This document shows, one piece after another, positions 1 through 8,612 of a DNA stretch of 64,000 bases (position 1 is its first letter; the number at the start of each line of letters is the position of its first letter). This DNA comes from Bradyrhizobium sp. GTDB lineage: Bacteria; Pseudomonadota; Alphaproteobacteria; Rhizobiales; Xanthobacteraceae. Location of the stretch: contig NZ_DAHUXJ010000020.1 in the NCBI RefSeq assembly GCF_027307225.1, forward strand, positions 37,789-101,788, given 5' to 3'. Position numbers and translations under genes: made by a program. The notes beneath the pieces were generated by a model. The model worked only from the letters and a program-made list of their open reading frames with translations, was not told the origin of the DNA and ran no database searches.

Positions 1-92
1 GGCAGGCAAAGCCAATCGATGGAGCCGTCGGACCCCACCAATGCTGCAGTCTCGCAGTCGCCGATCAGCGCATACTCTTCGATTCGAGCCAT
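1..92 (-). CDS. GH15 family glycoside hydrolase (glucoamylase/trehalase type), N-terminal fragment
   Basis: The minus strand from the ATG at 92-90 reads MARIEEYALIGDCETAALVG and then SDGSIDWLC before it leaves the window. This is the characteristic N-terminus of bacterial GH15-like proteins, in which an RIEDYALIGD motif is followed by DGSIDWL. Family members hydrolyse alpha-glucosidic bonds, for example in trehalose or malto-oligosaccharides, and are usually about 600 residues long. Only 30 codons are visible, so substrate and integrity cannot be judged. The gene is transcribed away from the GMC oxidoreductase operon, so positions 93-575 are a divergent intergenic region. The assignment rests on the N-terminal motif alone. 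Confidence 0.75.
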   Translation of the reverse strand, partial: MARIEEYALIGDCETAALVGSDGSIDWLCL

Positions 93-575
93 GAAGAACC
101 GCTTATCCAATCGGATTGGCCATGTTTGGTTCCAGCGCCGCATACTCTGGCCGCCTAGACTTAGGTTGAAGAGCAATGTCCGGCGCGGCGTCGGACCGCC
201 GGAGAATGCGATGCCCGTTCAGACATCGCGCAATCGGCCGAAGCCGCCGCCAGTTCTCCGAGTTTCAATCGCATTCCTGGGAACAAAGAGGGCTCGGCTG
301 GGCTTTACTGGTGACGTAGTCCCATCGCCCCATTTGGTCGCGCGGAACAGTGGGGGCACGCCTCATGTTTCCCGCTGTTTTCGACAGGTCAATGTCAATC
401 CAAGTTTGCAGGCATAACGGCGACGACAGCGTCTATCGGCGCAGCGTGATCTGCGCGTCCCGAAATACCACCTTCCGCATATTGCCTGCAATTGACGCGG
501 CCGGTGACGACCTATCCGGGCATCTCCCGGTCGAGGTGCCGCAGCGTACCGAATTGCAGTTCACGAGGTGCCGCG
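93..575. other. Divergent intergenic region between GH15 and GMC genes
   Basis: About 480 bases hold the 5' regions of two divergent genes. The open frames here lack a convincing ribosome binding site or a recognisable protein. No strong sigma-70 promoter or palindromic operator stood out by eye. Confidence 0.4.
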
Positions 576-2141
576 TTGGCCTCGGACCATTATGATCTCA
601 TCGTGATCGGCAGCGGTCCGGGGGGCGCTTCTCTGGCCCATCGTCTGGCGCCGGCCGGCAAGCGCATTCTCATCCTCGAACGCGGAGACTATCTGCCGCG
701 CAGCCAACAGAACTGGAATTCGCAGGCTGTCTTCGTCGATGGCGCCTATCGGACCGACGAGACCTGGACGAATTCTTCGGGCGACAGCTTCAGCCCTGCT
801 CTGCACTATTACGTAGGCGGCAATTCAAAGGTCTACGGGGCCGCGTTATTCCGGTTACGCGAGCGCGACTTCGGCGAAGTGATGCATGCGGGCGGAATTT
901 CGCCGGCGTGGCCGCTTGGCTACGATGCGTTCGAGCCCTATTACACCGAGGCCGAGCGGCTCTACCACGTCCATGGCAAGCGTGGCGAGGATCCGCTGGA
1001 GCCATGGACGAGCGCGCCTTATCCGCATCCGCCGGTAAGCCACGAACCGAAAATCGCCGCGCTCGCGGATAATCTGCGCGGCATCGGACTTCATCCGTTT
1101 CATCTTCCGCTCGGAATCCTGCTGGATGAGAAGGAAGGTAAACCTACGCCAACCAGCATCTGCATGCGCTGCAGTTTCTTCGACGGCTTTCCGTGCTTGC
1201 TCAACGGCAAGGCCGACGCGCAAGTCATCTGCATCGACCCCATGCTGGCGAAATATCCGAACGTCACTTTATTGACGAGAGCCTATGTGTCGAAGCTGGA
1301 CACGGATTCCCACGGCCGGACGGTCAACGCCGTCCATGTCACGCGCGAAGGCCGGGACGAACGCTATTCCGCCGATATCGTCGTGGTCGCGTGCGGGGCG
1401 TTGTCCTCCACGCTGCTGCTCTTGCGCTCGACCAATGATGCTCATCCTGATGGGCTCGCCAACGGATCGGGTCAGCTCGGACGCAACTACATGCGCCACA
1501 ACATGAGCGTGCTGATGGCCCTCATGCCCGAGATCAACGACACCGTCTTTCAAAAGACCTTGGCGTTCAGCGATTTCTATTTCGGCGCCGACGACTGGAA
1601 TCATCCGCTTGGTCTTGTCCAGATGTGCGCGACCAGTCATTCCGACCAGATCCGGGGCGAGGCGCTGCCGGAATGGCTCGAATGGCTGCCGGAGACGCCG
1701 TTCAAGAGCATGGCGCGTCATTCCATGGATTTCTGGCTTCAGGCCGAAGATTTGCCGCATCCCGACAATCGGATCTATTACAAGGACGGCAAGGTTCATC
1801 TCGATCTGGTCGAAACCAATCCACAGGGGCTCGCCCATCTCAAGCGCAAGCTCAAGCAAGCACTCAACCGCGCGGGCCATAACGCAATTTTCCGCGAGCG
1901 CTCGCTCTACTTAGGTAAGCGCATTCCGCTCGGCGGGACCGCACATCAGGCGGGAACCGCCCGCTTCGGCGTTGACCCCGCGACGTCGGTGCTCAATCTC
2001 GATTGCAAGGCGCATGAGCTCGATAATCTTTATGTTGCGGACGCGAGCTTCTTTCCCGCAATCGGAGCGGTCAACCCGACACTCACCATTATTGCCAACG
2101 CCCTCCGCGTTGCCGATCGCATTGCGGAGCGGCTGAAATGA
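576..2141 (+). CDS. GMC family oxidoreductase (FAD-dependent alcohol/sugar dehydrogenase)
   Basis: The protein has 521 residues if translated from the TTG at 576, which is preceded by GAGGTG five bases upstream; the frame is open further upstream but looks non-coding. It begins DHYDLIVIGSGPGGASLAHR, a Rossmann FAD-binding fold with GSGPGGA at residues 12-18. The C-terminus carries the GMC signatures HQAGTARFG (active-site His region) and GAVNPTLTIIANALRVADR. Such enzymes oxidise alcohols, sugars or cyclitols with FAD. The stop overlaps the next start (ATGA at 2138-2141), so it is translationally coupled to the DoxX-like protein. Two SMP-30 lactonases downstream suggest the product is oxidised to a lactone and hydrolysed; that pathway is inferred. 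No signal peptide is seen, so it is probably cytoplasmic. Confidence 0.9.
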   Translation: MASDHYDLIVIGSGPGGASLAHRLAPAGKRILILERGDYLPRSQQNWNSQAVFVDGAYRTDETWTNSSGDSFSPALHYYVGGNSKVYGAALFRLRERDFGEVMHAGGISPAWPLGYDAFEPYYTEAERLYHVHGKRGEDPLEPWTSAPYPHPPVSHEPKIAALADNLRGIGLHPFHLPLGILLDEKEGKPTPTSICMRCSFFDGFPCLLNGKADAQVICIDPMLAKYPNVTLLTRAYVSKLDTDSHGRTVNAVHVTREGRDERYSADIVVVACGALSSTLLLLRSTNDAHPDGLANGSGQLGRNYMRHNMSVLMALMPEINDTVFQKTLAFSDFYFGADDWNHPLGLVQMCATSHSDQIRGEALPEWLEWLPETPFKSMARHSMDFWLQAEDLPHPDNRIYYKDGKVHLDLVETNPQGLAHLKRKLKQALNRAGHNAIFRERSLYLGKRIPLGGTAHQAGTARFGVDPATSVLNLDCKAHELDNLYVADASFFPAIGAVNPTLTIIANALRVADRIAERLK

Positions 2142-2611
2142 GCACTGCTGCGATCGCCGCACTCATCGTCCGCTACGGGCTCGTGATGTTGTTCCTGCCG
2201 TTCAGTGCGCTCGACAAGATCCTGGGATTTAAGAGCGCAGTGCAGCAAGCACAGGAGGTGTTCAAGCCACGCATGCTTGCCGCTTTGGTGCTCATTTGCG
2301 GACTTGGAATTGAGGTGATCATGTCTCTGGGCGTCGTCACCGGCTTTGCCGACCGACTGGCTGCGCTAATCATGGCGACCTATTGCGCCGCGACTGCGGT
2401 TCTCTACAAGCGGTTTTGGACACGGGGCGACTTCTGGGCGGCCGGCGATAGCCAGGGGCGCGCGTTGTTCTGGGATTTTCTCAAGAATTTCTCACTGGGA
2501 GCCGGCTTCCTCCTGATCGTGATCGGCACCAACGGGTCGGGCCTGCGGCCGTTCCTGGCGCATCCATTCGCCTCAAGCCAGCCTTATGCCACTTCGCCGG
2601 AGCATCCATGA
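2138..2611 (+). CDS. DoxX-like integral membrane protein
   Basis: A 157-residue protein with about four hydrophobic segments: near residues 5-25 (LIVRYGLVMLFLPFSALDKI), 45-65, 72-92 and 118-140. The spacing and the FSALDKILGF turn resemble the DoxX/SURF4-like family, which in bacteria often accompanies oxidoreductases and may supply or drain electrons at the membrane. It overlaps the GMC gene by four bases and the cupin gene by four bases (2608-2611), so all three are one transcription and translation unit. The family is clear from topology; its biochemical role here is not known. Confidence 0.75.
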   Translation: MSTAAIAALIVRYGLVMLFLPFSALDKILGFKSAVQQAQEVFKPRMLAALVLICGLGIEVIMSLGVVTGFADRLAALIMATYCAATAVLYKRFWTRGDFWAAGDSQGRALFWDFLKNFSLGAGFLLIVIGTNGSGLRPFLAHPFASSQPYATSPEHP

Positions 2612-3054
2612 GCGAGCCTGGACCGAAGCCATCCATCCCCTACTGGCATCTCTGGGTCGACGCGAAGGGCGTCAGCCATCAGCAGGAGTGCCATCTCGCT
2701 GACTACCATTTGCAGAGCGTCGGACCGGCGGATCCGCAGTGGAACAACAAGCAGGGCAGGCACCTCTCGACCGTCGTCTTTACGGTGCAACCGGTGGGTT
2801 GGGTGGGAGACTGGCACGAAAACCCCGCCCCGCAATGGATCATCGTGCTATCGGGCCGCTGGTGGATCGAAAGCATGGACGGCACCCGCATCGAGCAGGG
2901 CCCCGGCGCGTTCTCTTTCGGCGAAGACCAGGGCTGCTCGGAAACGAACGGAAGAAAGGGCCACCGATCAGGCACGATCGGTAACGAGCCCGCGGTGTTG
3001 ATGACGGTTCAATTGCACATCGACCCGTCTCGCGAACCTTGCCACATTGGATAG
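2608..3054 (+). CDS. Cupin-fold protein
   Basis: A 148-residue protein that looks like a single-domain cupin. The segment WHENPAPQWIIVLSGRWWIE (about residues 70-89) is the first cupin motif, and GPGAFSFGEDQG with KGHRSGTIG forms the second. There is a metal-ligand-like His in DWHENP and another in KGHRSG. Small cupins in catabolic operons are isomerases, dioxygenases or sugar-binding accessory proteins; the sequence does not decide which. It overlaps the DoxX-like gene by four bases and is followed six bases later by the SMP-30 gene. Confidence 0.75.
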   Translation: MSEPGPKPSIPYWHLWVDAKGVSHQQECHLADYHLQSVGPADPQWNNKQGRHLSTVVFTVQPVGWVGDWHENPAPQWIIVLSGRWWIESMDGTRIEQGPGAFSFGEDQGCSETNGRKGHRSGTIGNEPAVLMTVQLHIDPSREPCHIG

Positions 3055-3060
3055 ACCGGT

Positions 3061-3963
3061 ATGAACGGCTTCGATATCTGCGGCGATCGTTTTCGCGCGA
3101 TGGTGCTGCCCAACGCTCCATTAGAGACCTTGGCCGATGGCTTTCGCTGGCTTGAGGGCCCGGTATGGTTCGCCGACCATAACTGTCTCTATGTCAGCGA
3201 TCTACCCAACGACCGCATCCTCCGTTGGAGCGAGGGTGGCGGCGCATCGGTGTTCCGCCACCCCTCCGGCTTCGCTAACGGCCACGCTCGCGACATGCAG
3301 GGCCGTCTGATCGGCTGTTCGCATCACAATCGCTGCGTCCTGCGCACCGAGCTTGACGGTACCGTGACGAAACTCGCCAGCCACTACCGCGGCAAACGGC
3401 TTAATTCACCCAACGACATCGTGTGCAGGTCCGACGGGTCGATCTGGTTCAGCGATCCGCCCTACGGCATCAATACCGATTACGAAGGTGGCAAGCAGAT
3501 GCCCGAGTTGCCGCCCACGCTCTATCGGCTGGATCCTGCCACGGGCGAACTGACCATTGCGGCAGACGATTTCGAAGGACCCAACGGGCTCGCCTTCTCG
3601 CCCGACGAGCGCATCCTGTACGTGGCCGAGACCGGCCGTCAGTTTGATGTCGAGCCGCGCCAATATATCCGCCGCTTCCAGGTCGACGAAGACGGTCGGC
3701 TGTCGGGCGGCACGCGTTTCCACAAGATCGAGCCCGGCTTTGCCGACGGCATCCGCGTCGATGAGAAAGGAAACATCTGGTCGAGCGCCGCGGACGGTGT
3801 TCATTGCATCGCCCCCGACGGCAAATTGCTCGGCAAAATTCTGACGCCGTCGGTCATCTCCAACCTCGCTTTTGGCGGTCGCAACCGGTGTCGGCTCTTT
3901 CTCTGCGCCTCGCAGCGATTGATGGCTATCTTCACAAACGTGCGCGGCTGCGTGCGCCCGTGA
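3061..3963 (+). CDS. SMP-30/gluconolactonase family protein
   Basis: A 300-residue six-bladed propeller of the SMP-30 lactonase family. The metal-site landmarks are present: LEGPVWF (Glu ligand) near residue 31, LNSPNDIV (Asn) near 112, GPNGLAFSPDE (Asn) near 175 and FADGIRVDEKGNIW (Asp) near 226. The family hydrolyses sugar lactones such as gluconolactone using a divalent metal. The C-terminus AIFTNVRG is the usual last strand, so the protein is complete. Its TGA overlaps the GTG start of the VOC gene (GTGA at 3960-3963). With the GMC oxidoreductase upstream it probably opens the lactone made by sugar oxidation; that is inferred. Confidence 0.88.
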   Translation: MNGFDICGDRFRAMVLPNAPLETLADGFRWLEGPVWFADHNCLYVSDLPNDRILRWSEGGGASVFRHPSGFANGHARDMQGRLIGCSHHNRCVLRTELDGTVTKLASHYRGKRLNSPNDIVCRSDGSIWFSDPPYGINTDYEGGKQMPELPPTLYRLDPATGELTIAADDFEGPNGLAFSPDERILYVAETGRQFDVEPRQYIRRFQVDEDGRLSGGTRFHKIEPGFADGIRVDEKGNIWSSAADGVHCIAPDGKLLGKILTPSVISNLAFGGRNRCRLFLCASQRLMAIFTNVRGCVRP

Positions 3964-4769
3964 GTATCGCGGCTGTCATAGCCTTTCGGCTTACCACCGC
4001 TGATCCGGATCGGCTCGCGCGTTTCTATTGCGAGCTTGGATTCACGGCGGAGCAGCACCAAGGTATTCCAGACGAGGAAATCGCAGTGCTGGGCCTTGAC
4101 GGCACTGGCGCACGGCTTTCGCTTCGTCTCGGTGCCCAGCGGGTCGATCTTGACAGCTTCGAGACACGGGGGAAGCCGTATCCGAGCGGTGTCACAAGCG
4201 CCGATCTCTGTTTCCAACATCTGGCGCTCGTCAGCGACGATGCGCATGCGGCTTGGGCACGGGCAACGACGGCCGGCGCGGCGCCTATTTCCACGCGTGG
4301 GCCGGTGACGCTTCCCGCCTCTGCGGGGGGCGTCACCGCCGTCAAGTTTCGCGACCCGGAGGGACATCCGCTCGAGTTGCTGCAGTTTCCGCCAGGCAAC
4401 CGCTGGCGCGGCACCGGCATTCTCGGCATTGATCATTCTGCGATCAGCGTCTCAGACATTGGCGCGAGTTGCCGCTTCTATGAGAAGCTCGGTCTTTCGG
4501 TGCAGCATCCCACGCTCAATAGCGGTTCGACGCAGGTAGCTTTGGACGGCCTGCCCGATGTCGAAGTCGGCGTCGTACCGATGATGCCGCGCGCCGACGG
4601 GCCACACCTTGAACTGCTCGCCTATCAGACGCCCACTGGCCGCCCGTCCGGACAGTTGAGAGCCAACGACGTTGCGGCGACACGGATTGTCTGGGCGGCG
4701 GATAGGCGCGCTCTTGTCCGCGATCCAGACGGTCATCTTCACCTACTTGAACGGTTGACGGCGGCTTAG
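3960..4769 (+). CDS. VOC family protein (two glyoxalase/bleomycin-resistance modules)
   Basis: Reading from the GTG at 3960, which overlaps the preceding stop, gives 269 residues. Two vicinal-oxygen-chelate modules are visible. The first has AFRLTTADPDRLARFYCELG and ends VKFRDPEGHPLELLQF. The second starts GIDHSAISVSDIGASCRFYE and ends ALVRDPDGHLHLLERL. Family members are metal-dependent lyases, isomerases or dioxygenases, and the HLALVSD and ELLQ segments supply candidate ligands. The substrate cannot be read from sequence. The frame is open upstream to 3804, but that part lies inside the SMP-30 gene and is not used. Confidence 0.82.
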   Translation: MSIAAVIAFRLTTADPDRLARFYCELGFTAEQHQGIPDEEIAVLGLDGTGARLSLRLGAQRVDLDSFETRGKPYPSGVTSADLCFQHLALVSDDAHAAWARATTAGAAPISTRGPVTLPASAGGVTAVKFRDPEGHPLELLQFPPGNRWRGTGILGIDHSAISVSDIGASCRFYEKLGLSVQHPTLNSGSTQVALDGLPDVEVGVVPMMPRADGPHLELLAYQTPTGRPSGQLRANDVAATRIVWAADRRALVRDPDGHLHLLERLTAA

Positions 4770-4785
4770 AGCATAGGACCCTCAT

Positions 4786-5661
4786 ATGGATATCGAACTC
4801 GTGCTCGATGCGCATGCGATTATCGGAGAGTCTCCGACATGGTCCCCGGTCGAACGGGTCCTCTATTGGATTGACGTCAAGGAGCCAGCGCTGCATCGTT
4901 ACGATCCCGAAAGCGGCGCTTGCCGGCATTGGACGGTCACGAGCGACCTTGGCGCGTTTGCGCTGATGGAGGAAAATGCTGCGCTGGTCGCGCTGCGTTA
5001 CGGTATCCATCGCCTCGACCTGGCCACCGGAGCGCTCGATCTGCTCGCGCCGCCTCCATTCGACCCCACGCTGTTTCGCTTCAACGAGGGCATTTGCGAC
5101 AGGACCGGACGGTTTTGGGTAGGCGTGATGTTCGATCCCATCGCAGGTTCGCCTCCTCCGCAGCGCGCGTCCTTGCATAGCTTCACCCTCCAGCACGGCT
5201 TCATCCGCCAAGATGATGACGCCGAGCTCCACAACGGCATGGCGTGGAGCGCGGATGAACAACGCTTGTTCCTCTCGCATAGCAACGCCGGCGTGATTCA
5301 TGTTTTCCGCTTCGATCCGGCATCAGGTACGCTGGGCCCAACATTCGCGCACATACCGGCAGGCCTTGGCCTACCAGACGGCGCGGCGATTGACGCGGAG
5401 GGCTGCTATTGGTGCGCAGTGCATGGTGGGGCCCGGTTGCACCGCTATCGACCTGACGGGCAACTCGACCGCGAAATCCCGCTTCCGGTCAGCAAACCGA
5501 CGATGTGTGCGTTTGCTGGCAACGACCTGGATAGCCTCTATGTGACCAGCGCATCGGATGGCATGAATTCCGATCAGTTGTGCACCGAGCCTCACGCGGG
5601 AGCCTTGTTTCGATTGGGTGTTAGCGTAAAGGGAATAGCGCGGCCGCATACCGTCCGCTGA
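4786..5661 (+). CDS. SMP-30/gluconolactonase/LRE family protein (second copy)
   Basis: A 291-residue SMP-30 propeller, diverged from the one at 3061. Landmarks are IIGESPTWSPVERVLYWIDV (Glu ligand near residue 14), FNEGICDRTGRFWVG (Asn near 98), LHNGMAWSADEQRLFLS (Asn near 147) and LPDGAAIDAEGCYWCA (Asp near 198). These match the divalent-metal lactonase site. It is the last gene of the plus-strand operon, 16 bases after the VOC gene. Two different lactonases in one operon suggest two lactone substrates or successive steps, but this is not shown by sequence. Confidence 0.88.
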   Translation: MDIELVLDAHAIIGESPTWSPVERVLYWIDVKEPALHRYDPESGACRHWTVTSDLGAFALMEENAALVALRYGIHRLDLATGALDLLAPPPFDPTLFRFNEGICDRTGRFWVGVMFDPIAGSPPPQRASLHSFTLQHGFIRQDDDAELHNGMAWSADEQRLFLSHSNAGVIHVFRFDPASGTLGPTFAHIPAGLGLPDGAAIDAEGCYWCAVHGGARLHRYRPDGQLDREIPLPVSKPTMCAFAGNDLDSLYVTSASDGMNSDQLCTEPHAGALFRLGVSVKGIARPHTVR

Positions 5662-6304
5662 GTTAGCTGCCCGCTTGACCCTTACCGCCAGTCTTGCGCA
5701 GCTTGGCGATGACGCGGACTCTTTTGCCGCAAGACCAGACATGCTTGGAGCGGTAGGACACTCGCGACGGCGGGTTTGGACAGTTAAGCCGCGCTTATGT
5801 TTACGGGTATTCCATCAAAGAGATAGTGGCGCCCTGAACTGAGCTGTTTTCATCGGAATGGTAAGGCATTCAGGGCAGGCGCTACGACGTGCAAAGGCCC
5901 CTCGCCGAAATAAGTGGACCGCCAGCATTGCTCAAATAGCTGGCGGTCCGTACCAGACAATCGAAATGCTGCCCTGCCCTTTAAGAGTGTGGCGAGCTTG
6001 CCTGGCAAGCAATTGGTAGGTCGAGGACCGGCACCGGTTCAACCACGGGTGCCCATCTGCCGCTCTTGTGCACCGTAGCAATCCGAAAACTGATCGAACC
6101 TTATTTCTAGCAGCCCGACTAACTTGCAGGAGCGCCCTTCGAGGTGCGTCTTAACGGTCCTAACCATCCTCGGCTGAGAGGGGCCGTTGCGTCAAATCGG
6201 CATCGGCATCGGCAGCGGCTGGACCCGCGCGATCAATCCCGAAGCGATGTGTCTGAAACCAAACGAACCTTCGGCCGTTATCCCGCGCGGGTGGAGCGGG
6301 CAAC
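5662..6304. other. Intergenic region, possible remnants only
   Basis: About 640 bases follow the catabolic operon. A short minus-strand frame near 5664-5750 has a Cys and many Arg/Lys residues (KHVWSCGKRVRVIAKLRK) and could be the tail of a decayed small basic protein, but it has no convincing start. No terminator, tRNA or repeat copy was recognised. Confidence 0.3.
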
Positions 6305-6553
6305 ATGAACCAACTCAACAGTTCAGCGCGGATAGGACGGGTAGTTCAAATACCCGAGCGACGGTTCAATGAAGCGCCTGTCGCGGTGAACGATAATGCG
6401 AAGCTGACAGTTCTAGATCGGGATTACGAGGCCGAGAGTCTCCTATCTCAGATCGATTGCATCGAACCTTGCCGTGGCATTTCGGCAGTTCTCATCGCGA
6501 TCCCTTTGCTTTGTCTAGTTGCTATCGCGCCGCTGGTTCTACTCGCATTGTAA
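6305..6553 (+). CDS. Small single-span membrane protein, hypothetical
   Basis: An 82-residue protein starting at an ATG preceded by GGAGCGGGCAAC. The first 55 residues are polar. The C-terminus GISAVLIAIPLLCLVAIAPL plus VLLAL is one strong transmembrane helix ending at the last residue, so it is a tail-anchored type. No family was recognised. It is one of several tiny membrane proteins in this island. Confidence 0.55.
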   Translation: MNQLNSSARIGRVVQIPERRFNEAPVAVNDNAKLTVLDRDYEAESLLSQIDCIEPCRGISAVLIAIPLLCLVAIAPLVLLAL

Positions 6554-6894
6554 TGGACGCGGCCAGGGAACCTTAGGTCGCCAACACCAGCGCGAACAAA
6601 AGGCTTCGCTTGTGCGGAGCCTTGCCAAGCAAACCCTCGTCGGGACTGGAACCGACGGGGCGAACCGGTGGATGGCGCGAGGCAACGGAAGATTTTGGGT
6701 GGAACCGCTGGTCGCTCCAAGGACCCGTACTTCCATTGAATGCCCGTCATCCATAAGTGGCAAGCTTAAGTATCGAGCCCTTCCCAACTTTCCGTGCCAT
6801 CACACGCTTGACGGTCACTGCAATGCTTAATGTTTAGTTGCGTTTCGCCTTTGACTGATGGTCTCAACTCAACATTAGGATGAGATGTGCAAAT

Positions 6895-7026
6895 ATGACG
6901 GAAAGTCAAAAGCCGGGGTCACGGACCATGATCACCCTCGCGTGCGCCATCTCCGCTATCGTCCTCTTAGGATACAGCGCTGCCGTATTGCACTACCTGC
7001 GACGGTTGCCGGAACCGAAGGACTAA
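6895..7026 (+). CDS. 43-residue membrane peptide, hypothetical
   Basis: The ATG at 6895 follows AGGATGAG with nine bases spacing. The peptide has a polar MTESQKPGSRT head, then MITLACAISAIVLLGYSAAV as a transmembrane helix, and a basic tail HYLRRLPEPKD. Basic residues after the helix suggest the C-terminus is cytoplasmic. The ribosome binding site and clean hydrophobic helix support it as a gene. The function is unknown. Confidence 0.6.
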   Translation: MTESQKPGSRTMITLACAISAIVLLGYSAAVLHYLRRLPEPKD

Positions 7027-7091
7027 TCGGTCCCAGGCGCGATGTCGCAAAACAAAACCCGCGGATTGCCCGTCGCTCGCGGTGACGTCGT

Positions 7092-7258
7092 CCAGTGCGG
7101 CGGATTTGAAGTTCCTATCAGGATGCGGCAAGTTCGTCATAGGAACTTCAAATTCAAAGCCGCTACCCGAATCAATAGGTTGCTAGAGCTCCTTTGATTC
7201 CGAAGTTCGCATCGGAAGAGGCCGCAATGGCTTGCGAACGTCGGTAGCGGAGCTCTAG
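7092..7258 (+). repeat. Paired-hairpin CTAG element, type A, forward orientation
   Basis: The first hairpin has arms TTTGAAGTTCCTAT and ATAGGAACTTCAAA (one centre change here), followed by spacer AATCAATAGGTTG. The second hairpin starts at CTAG 7183-7186 and closes at CTAG 7255-7258, with arms around CCGAAGTTCGC and GCGAACGTCGG. The left boundary reads CCAG rather than CTAG, so this copy has drifted. Confidence 0.9.
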
Positions 7259-7352
7259 TGTCCGAAAGCACAGGTCGCTCTCCAACATTTGTTAAGGCCT
7301 GCCGCGTGGTGGACTGCCGCTTTTTCCCATAACACTACATGCGGGTGTAGCC

Positions 7353-7532
7353 ATGAAGGACATGATGGAGCACCTGGAGAAGATCCAGGAACTGATCGTC
7401 GAATGTGAGATCATCCGCGACTTGGCAACCGATGCCAAGAAGCGCGAACTATTCGCCAGACTTGCCGAGCACCACAAGACCCTCGCGATGGAAATAGAGC
7501 ACGCGATCGCCAGTGATCCCAAGCGAGAATAA
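7353..7532 (+). CDS. Small helical protein, conserved-looking, hypothetical
   Basis: A 59-residue protein MKDMMEHLEKIQELIVECEI followed by an amphipathic stretch with KKRELFARLAEHH and EIEHAIASDPK. It is all-helical, charged and without a membrane span. Its pattern (EHLEK, an IRDLATDAKKRELF core, then a second helix) is familiar from small orphan proteins of Bradyrhizobium-type genomes. No biochemical role is known to me. The start is the first ATG after an in-frame stop. Confidence 0.65.
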   Translation: MKDMMEHLEKIQELIVECEIIRDLATDAKKRELFARLAEHHKTLAMEIEHAIASDPKRE

Positions 7533-7552
7533 GGCCGCCTGCGGATGCCACT

Positions 7553-7693
7553 TCAGCGGCGGATTCGCCGGATGCCGATCAGGACGGCCGCGACGGCCAA
7601 GACCACCATAACCGCCACCAGGAGGATGAGCACCGCGACCGCCCCAAAAGCAGCGCTCCCGTCCTGAATGGTCGCTGAGCAGCAAGATCGCAA
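7553..7693 (-). CDS. Possible short membrane peptide
   Basis: A minus-strand frame encodes GAVAVLILLVAVMVVLAVAA then VLIGIRRIRR, an excellent transmembrane helix with a basic tail. The only available starts are TTG at 7693 or ATT at 7669, and neither has a good ribosome binding site. The coding potential of the helix is appealing but the start is unresolved, so this is tentative. Confidence 0.3.
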   Translation of the reverse strand: MRSCCSATIQDGSAAFGAVAVLILLVAVMVVLAVAAVLIGIRRIRR

Positions 7694-7842
7694 GGGTCGG
7701 AGCCATCATGACGACCTGGAGCGTTCAAGGACCCGCGCCACCTGCACGGCCGACCGTAGCGCTGCCCTGGAAGCGGCGCGCATCTTCGCCGTCGGTTTGG
7801 CTGCGGGATAGAAGAGTTACCGCATCTGGTTGGCCGTCTGTG

Positions 7843-8013
7843 TTAGGTCAGGAGCCACCCCAAGGTTCTGACGACGACCCAGCCGAGGGCAGATACCCAG
7901 CCAATCGTCGCGACCGCAATTCCGGCCAGGTACCCCGCAACAAATAGTCTACTTCGCATTTTCCCTTTGCCGACCGTCGAACCCACTGGCATCACGCCCG
8001 TGACGCTGTCCAT
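7843..8013 (-). CDS. 56-residue membrane protein, hypothetical
   Basis: The ATG at 8013-8011 on the minus strand has an AGGAGG eight bases upstream, a strong start, so the longer frame to 8055 is not used. The protein is MDSVTGVMPVGSTVGKGKMR, then hydrophobic LFVAGYLAGIAVATIGWVSA and WVVVRTLGWLLT. This gives one long or two short membrane segments. The function is unknown. Confidence 0.6.
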   Translation of the reverse strand: MDSVTGVMPVGSTVGKGKMRSRLFVAGYLAGIAVATIGWVSALGWVVVRTLGWLLT

Positions 8014-8138
8014 GGTCAAGCCTCCTGCCACTGTACCATTTAGGCGTCTCAACAAGCGGCGCGGTTCAAAGATCCTATTGGAAGCACAGCTTCGTGAAAC
8101 AGGTTTTATCTGTGCACTATTGGACTTTGTATGGGAGG

Positions 8139-8188
8139 CTAGTGCCGCCTATTTGAAGTTCCTGCGCCACAAGCGGCGAATTCGATGG
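8139..8188 (+). repeat. Half hairpin of the CTAG element, type C, truncated
   Basis: The sequence begins CTAGTGCCGCC, then ATTTGAAGTTCCTGCGCCAC and AAGCGGCGAATTCGA. This matches the left arm and loop of the copy at 14244. The right arm is missing, so it is a decayed or deleted copy. Confidence 0.7.
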
Positions 8189-8556
8189 CCACGGTGGGAG
8201 CGGCAACCGCGGAAGCCACCCACGATGGCCGAACTCCGAGCTCTCGCGCCGTTGACCACTTTCGTCCCGCTAACGGGGCCAAGATCGACCTGCTCATTGG
8301 TAGAGGCGAACGATCCTACCAATCAGCTCACATCGCCAACAATCCGGAATTTCCGGAATTTTCGGTCTTTCGTGGCCCGGCTGTCACAGGAGGCGCAGGA
8401 AGCCAATTATTTGGCGCGCAATCACGAGATGACTTTTTGATCGTTCTTTATCTTGCGGTCACTGCGCGATGGATGGTGGTCCTCGAAAACGGTTCATTTG
8501 ACGGCTTGAGGGCGTCATCTACGTGACCGTTTGGCCGGTCACGATACCAGAACATT

Positions 8557-8585
8557 GCAGCCGCTGATTTCAATCCAGCGGCTGC
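8557..8585 (+). terminator. Stem-loop, likely terminator
   Basis: A perfect 10-bp stem (GCAGCCGCTG / CAGCGGCTGC) with a nine-base loop is followed on the plus strand by CTTTCATTTTC. It lies just past the 3' end of the minus-strand lipoprotein gene, where the T-rich run would be on the wrong side. It may therefore serve plus-strand transcripts or act as a bidirectional 3' stabiliser. Confidence 0.5.
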
Positions 8586-8612
8586 CTTTCATTTTCGAGA
8601 TATCGCACCCCC

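Larger units (their letters stand above)
8014..8612. other. Gene-poor stretch with a half repeat and a stem-loop
   Basis: Frames crossing this region do not resemble known proteins. It contains a half copy of the CTAG repeat (8139-8188), a short direct repeat of CCGGAATTT near 8344, and a stem-loop at 8557-8585. Confidence 0.4.

Noticed and set aside
3804..3959. An N-terminal extension of the VOC protein
   Set aside because: It lies inside the SMP-30 gene and does not resemble a VOC domain. The GTGA overlap at 3960 gives a typical operon start.
6340..6375. A possible tRNA T-arm (GTTCAAATACCCGAG)
   Set aside because: No acceptor stem, anticodon arm or CCA could be fitted around it.
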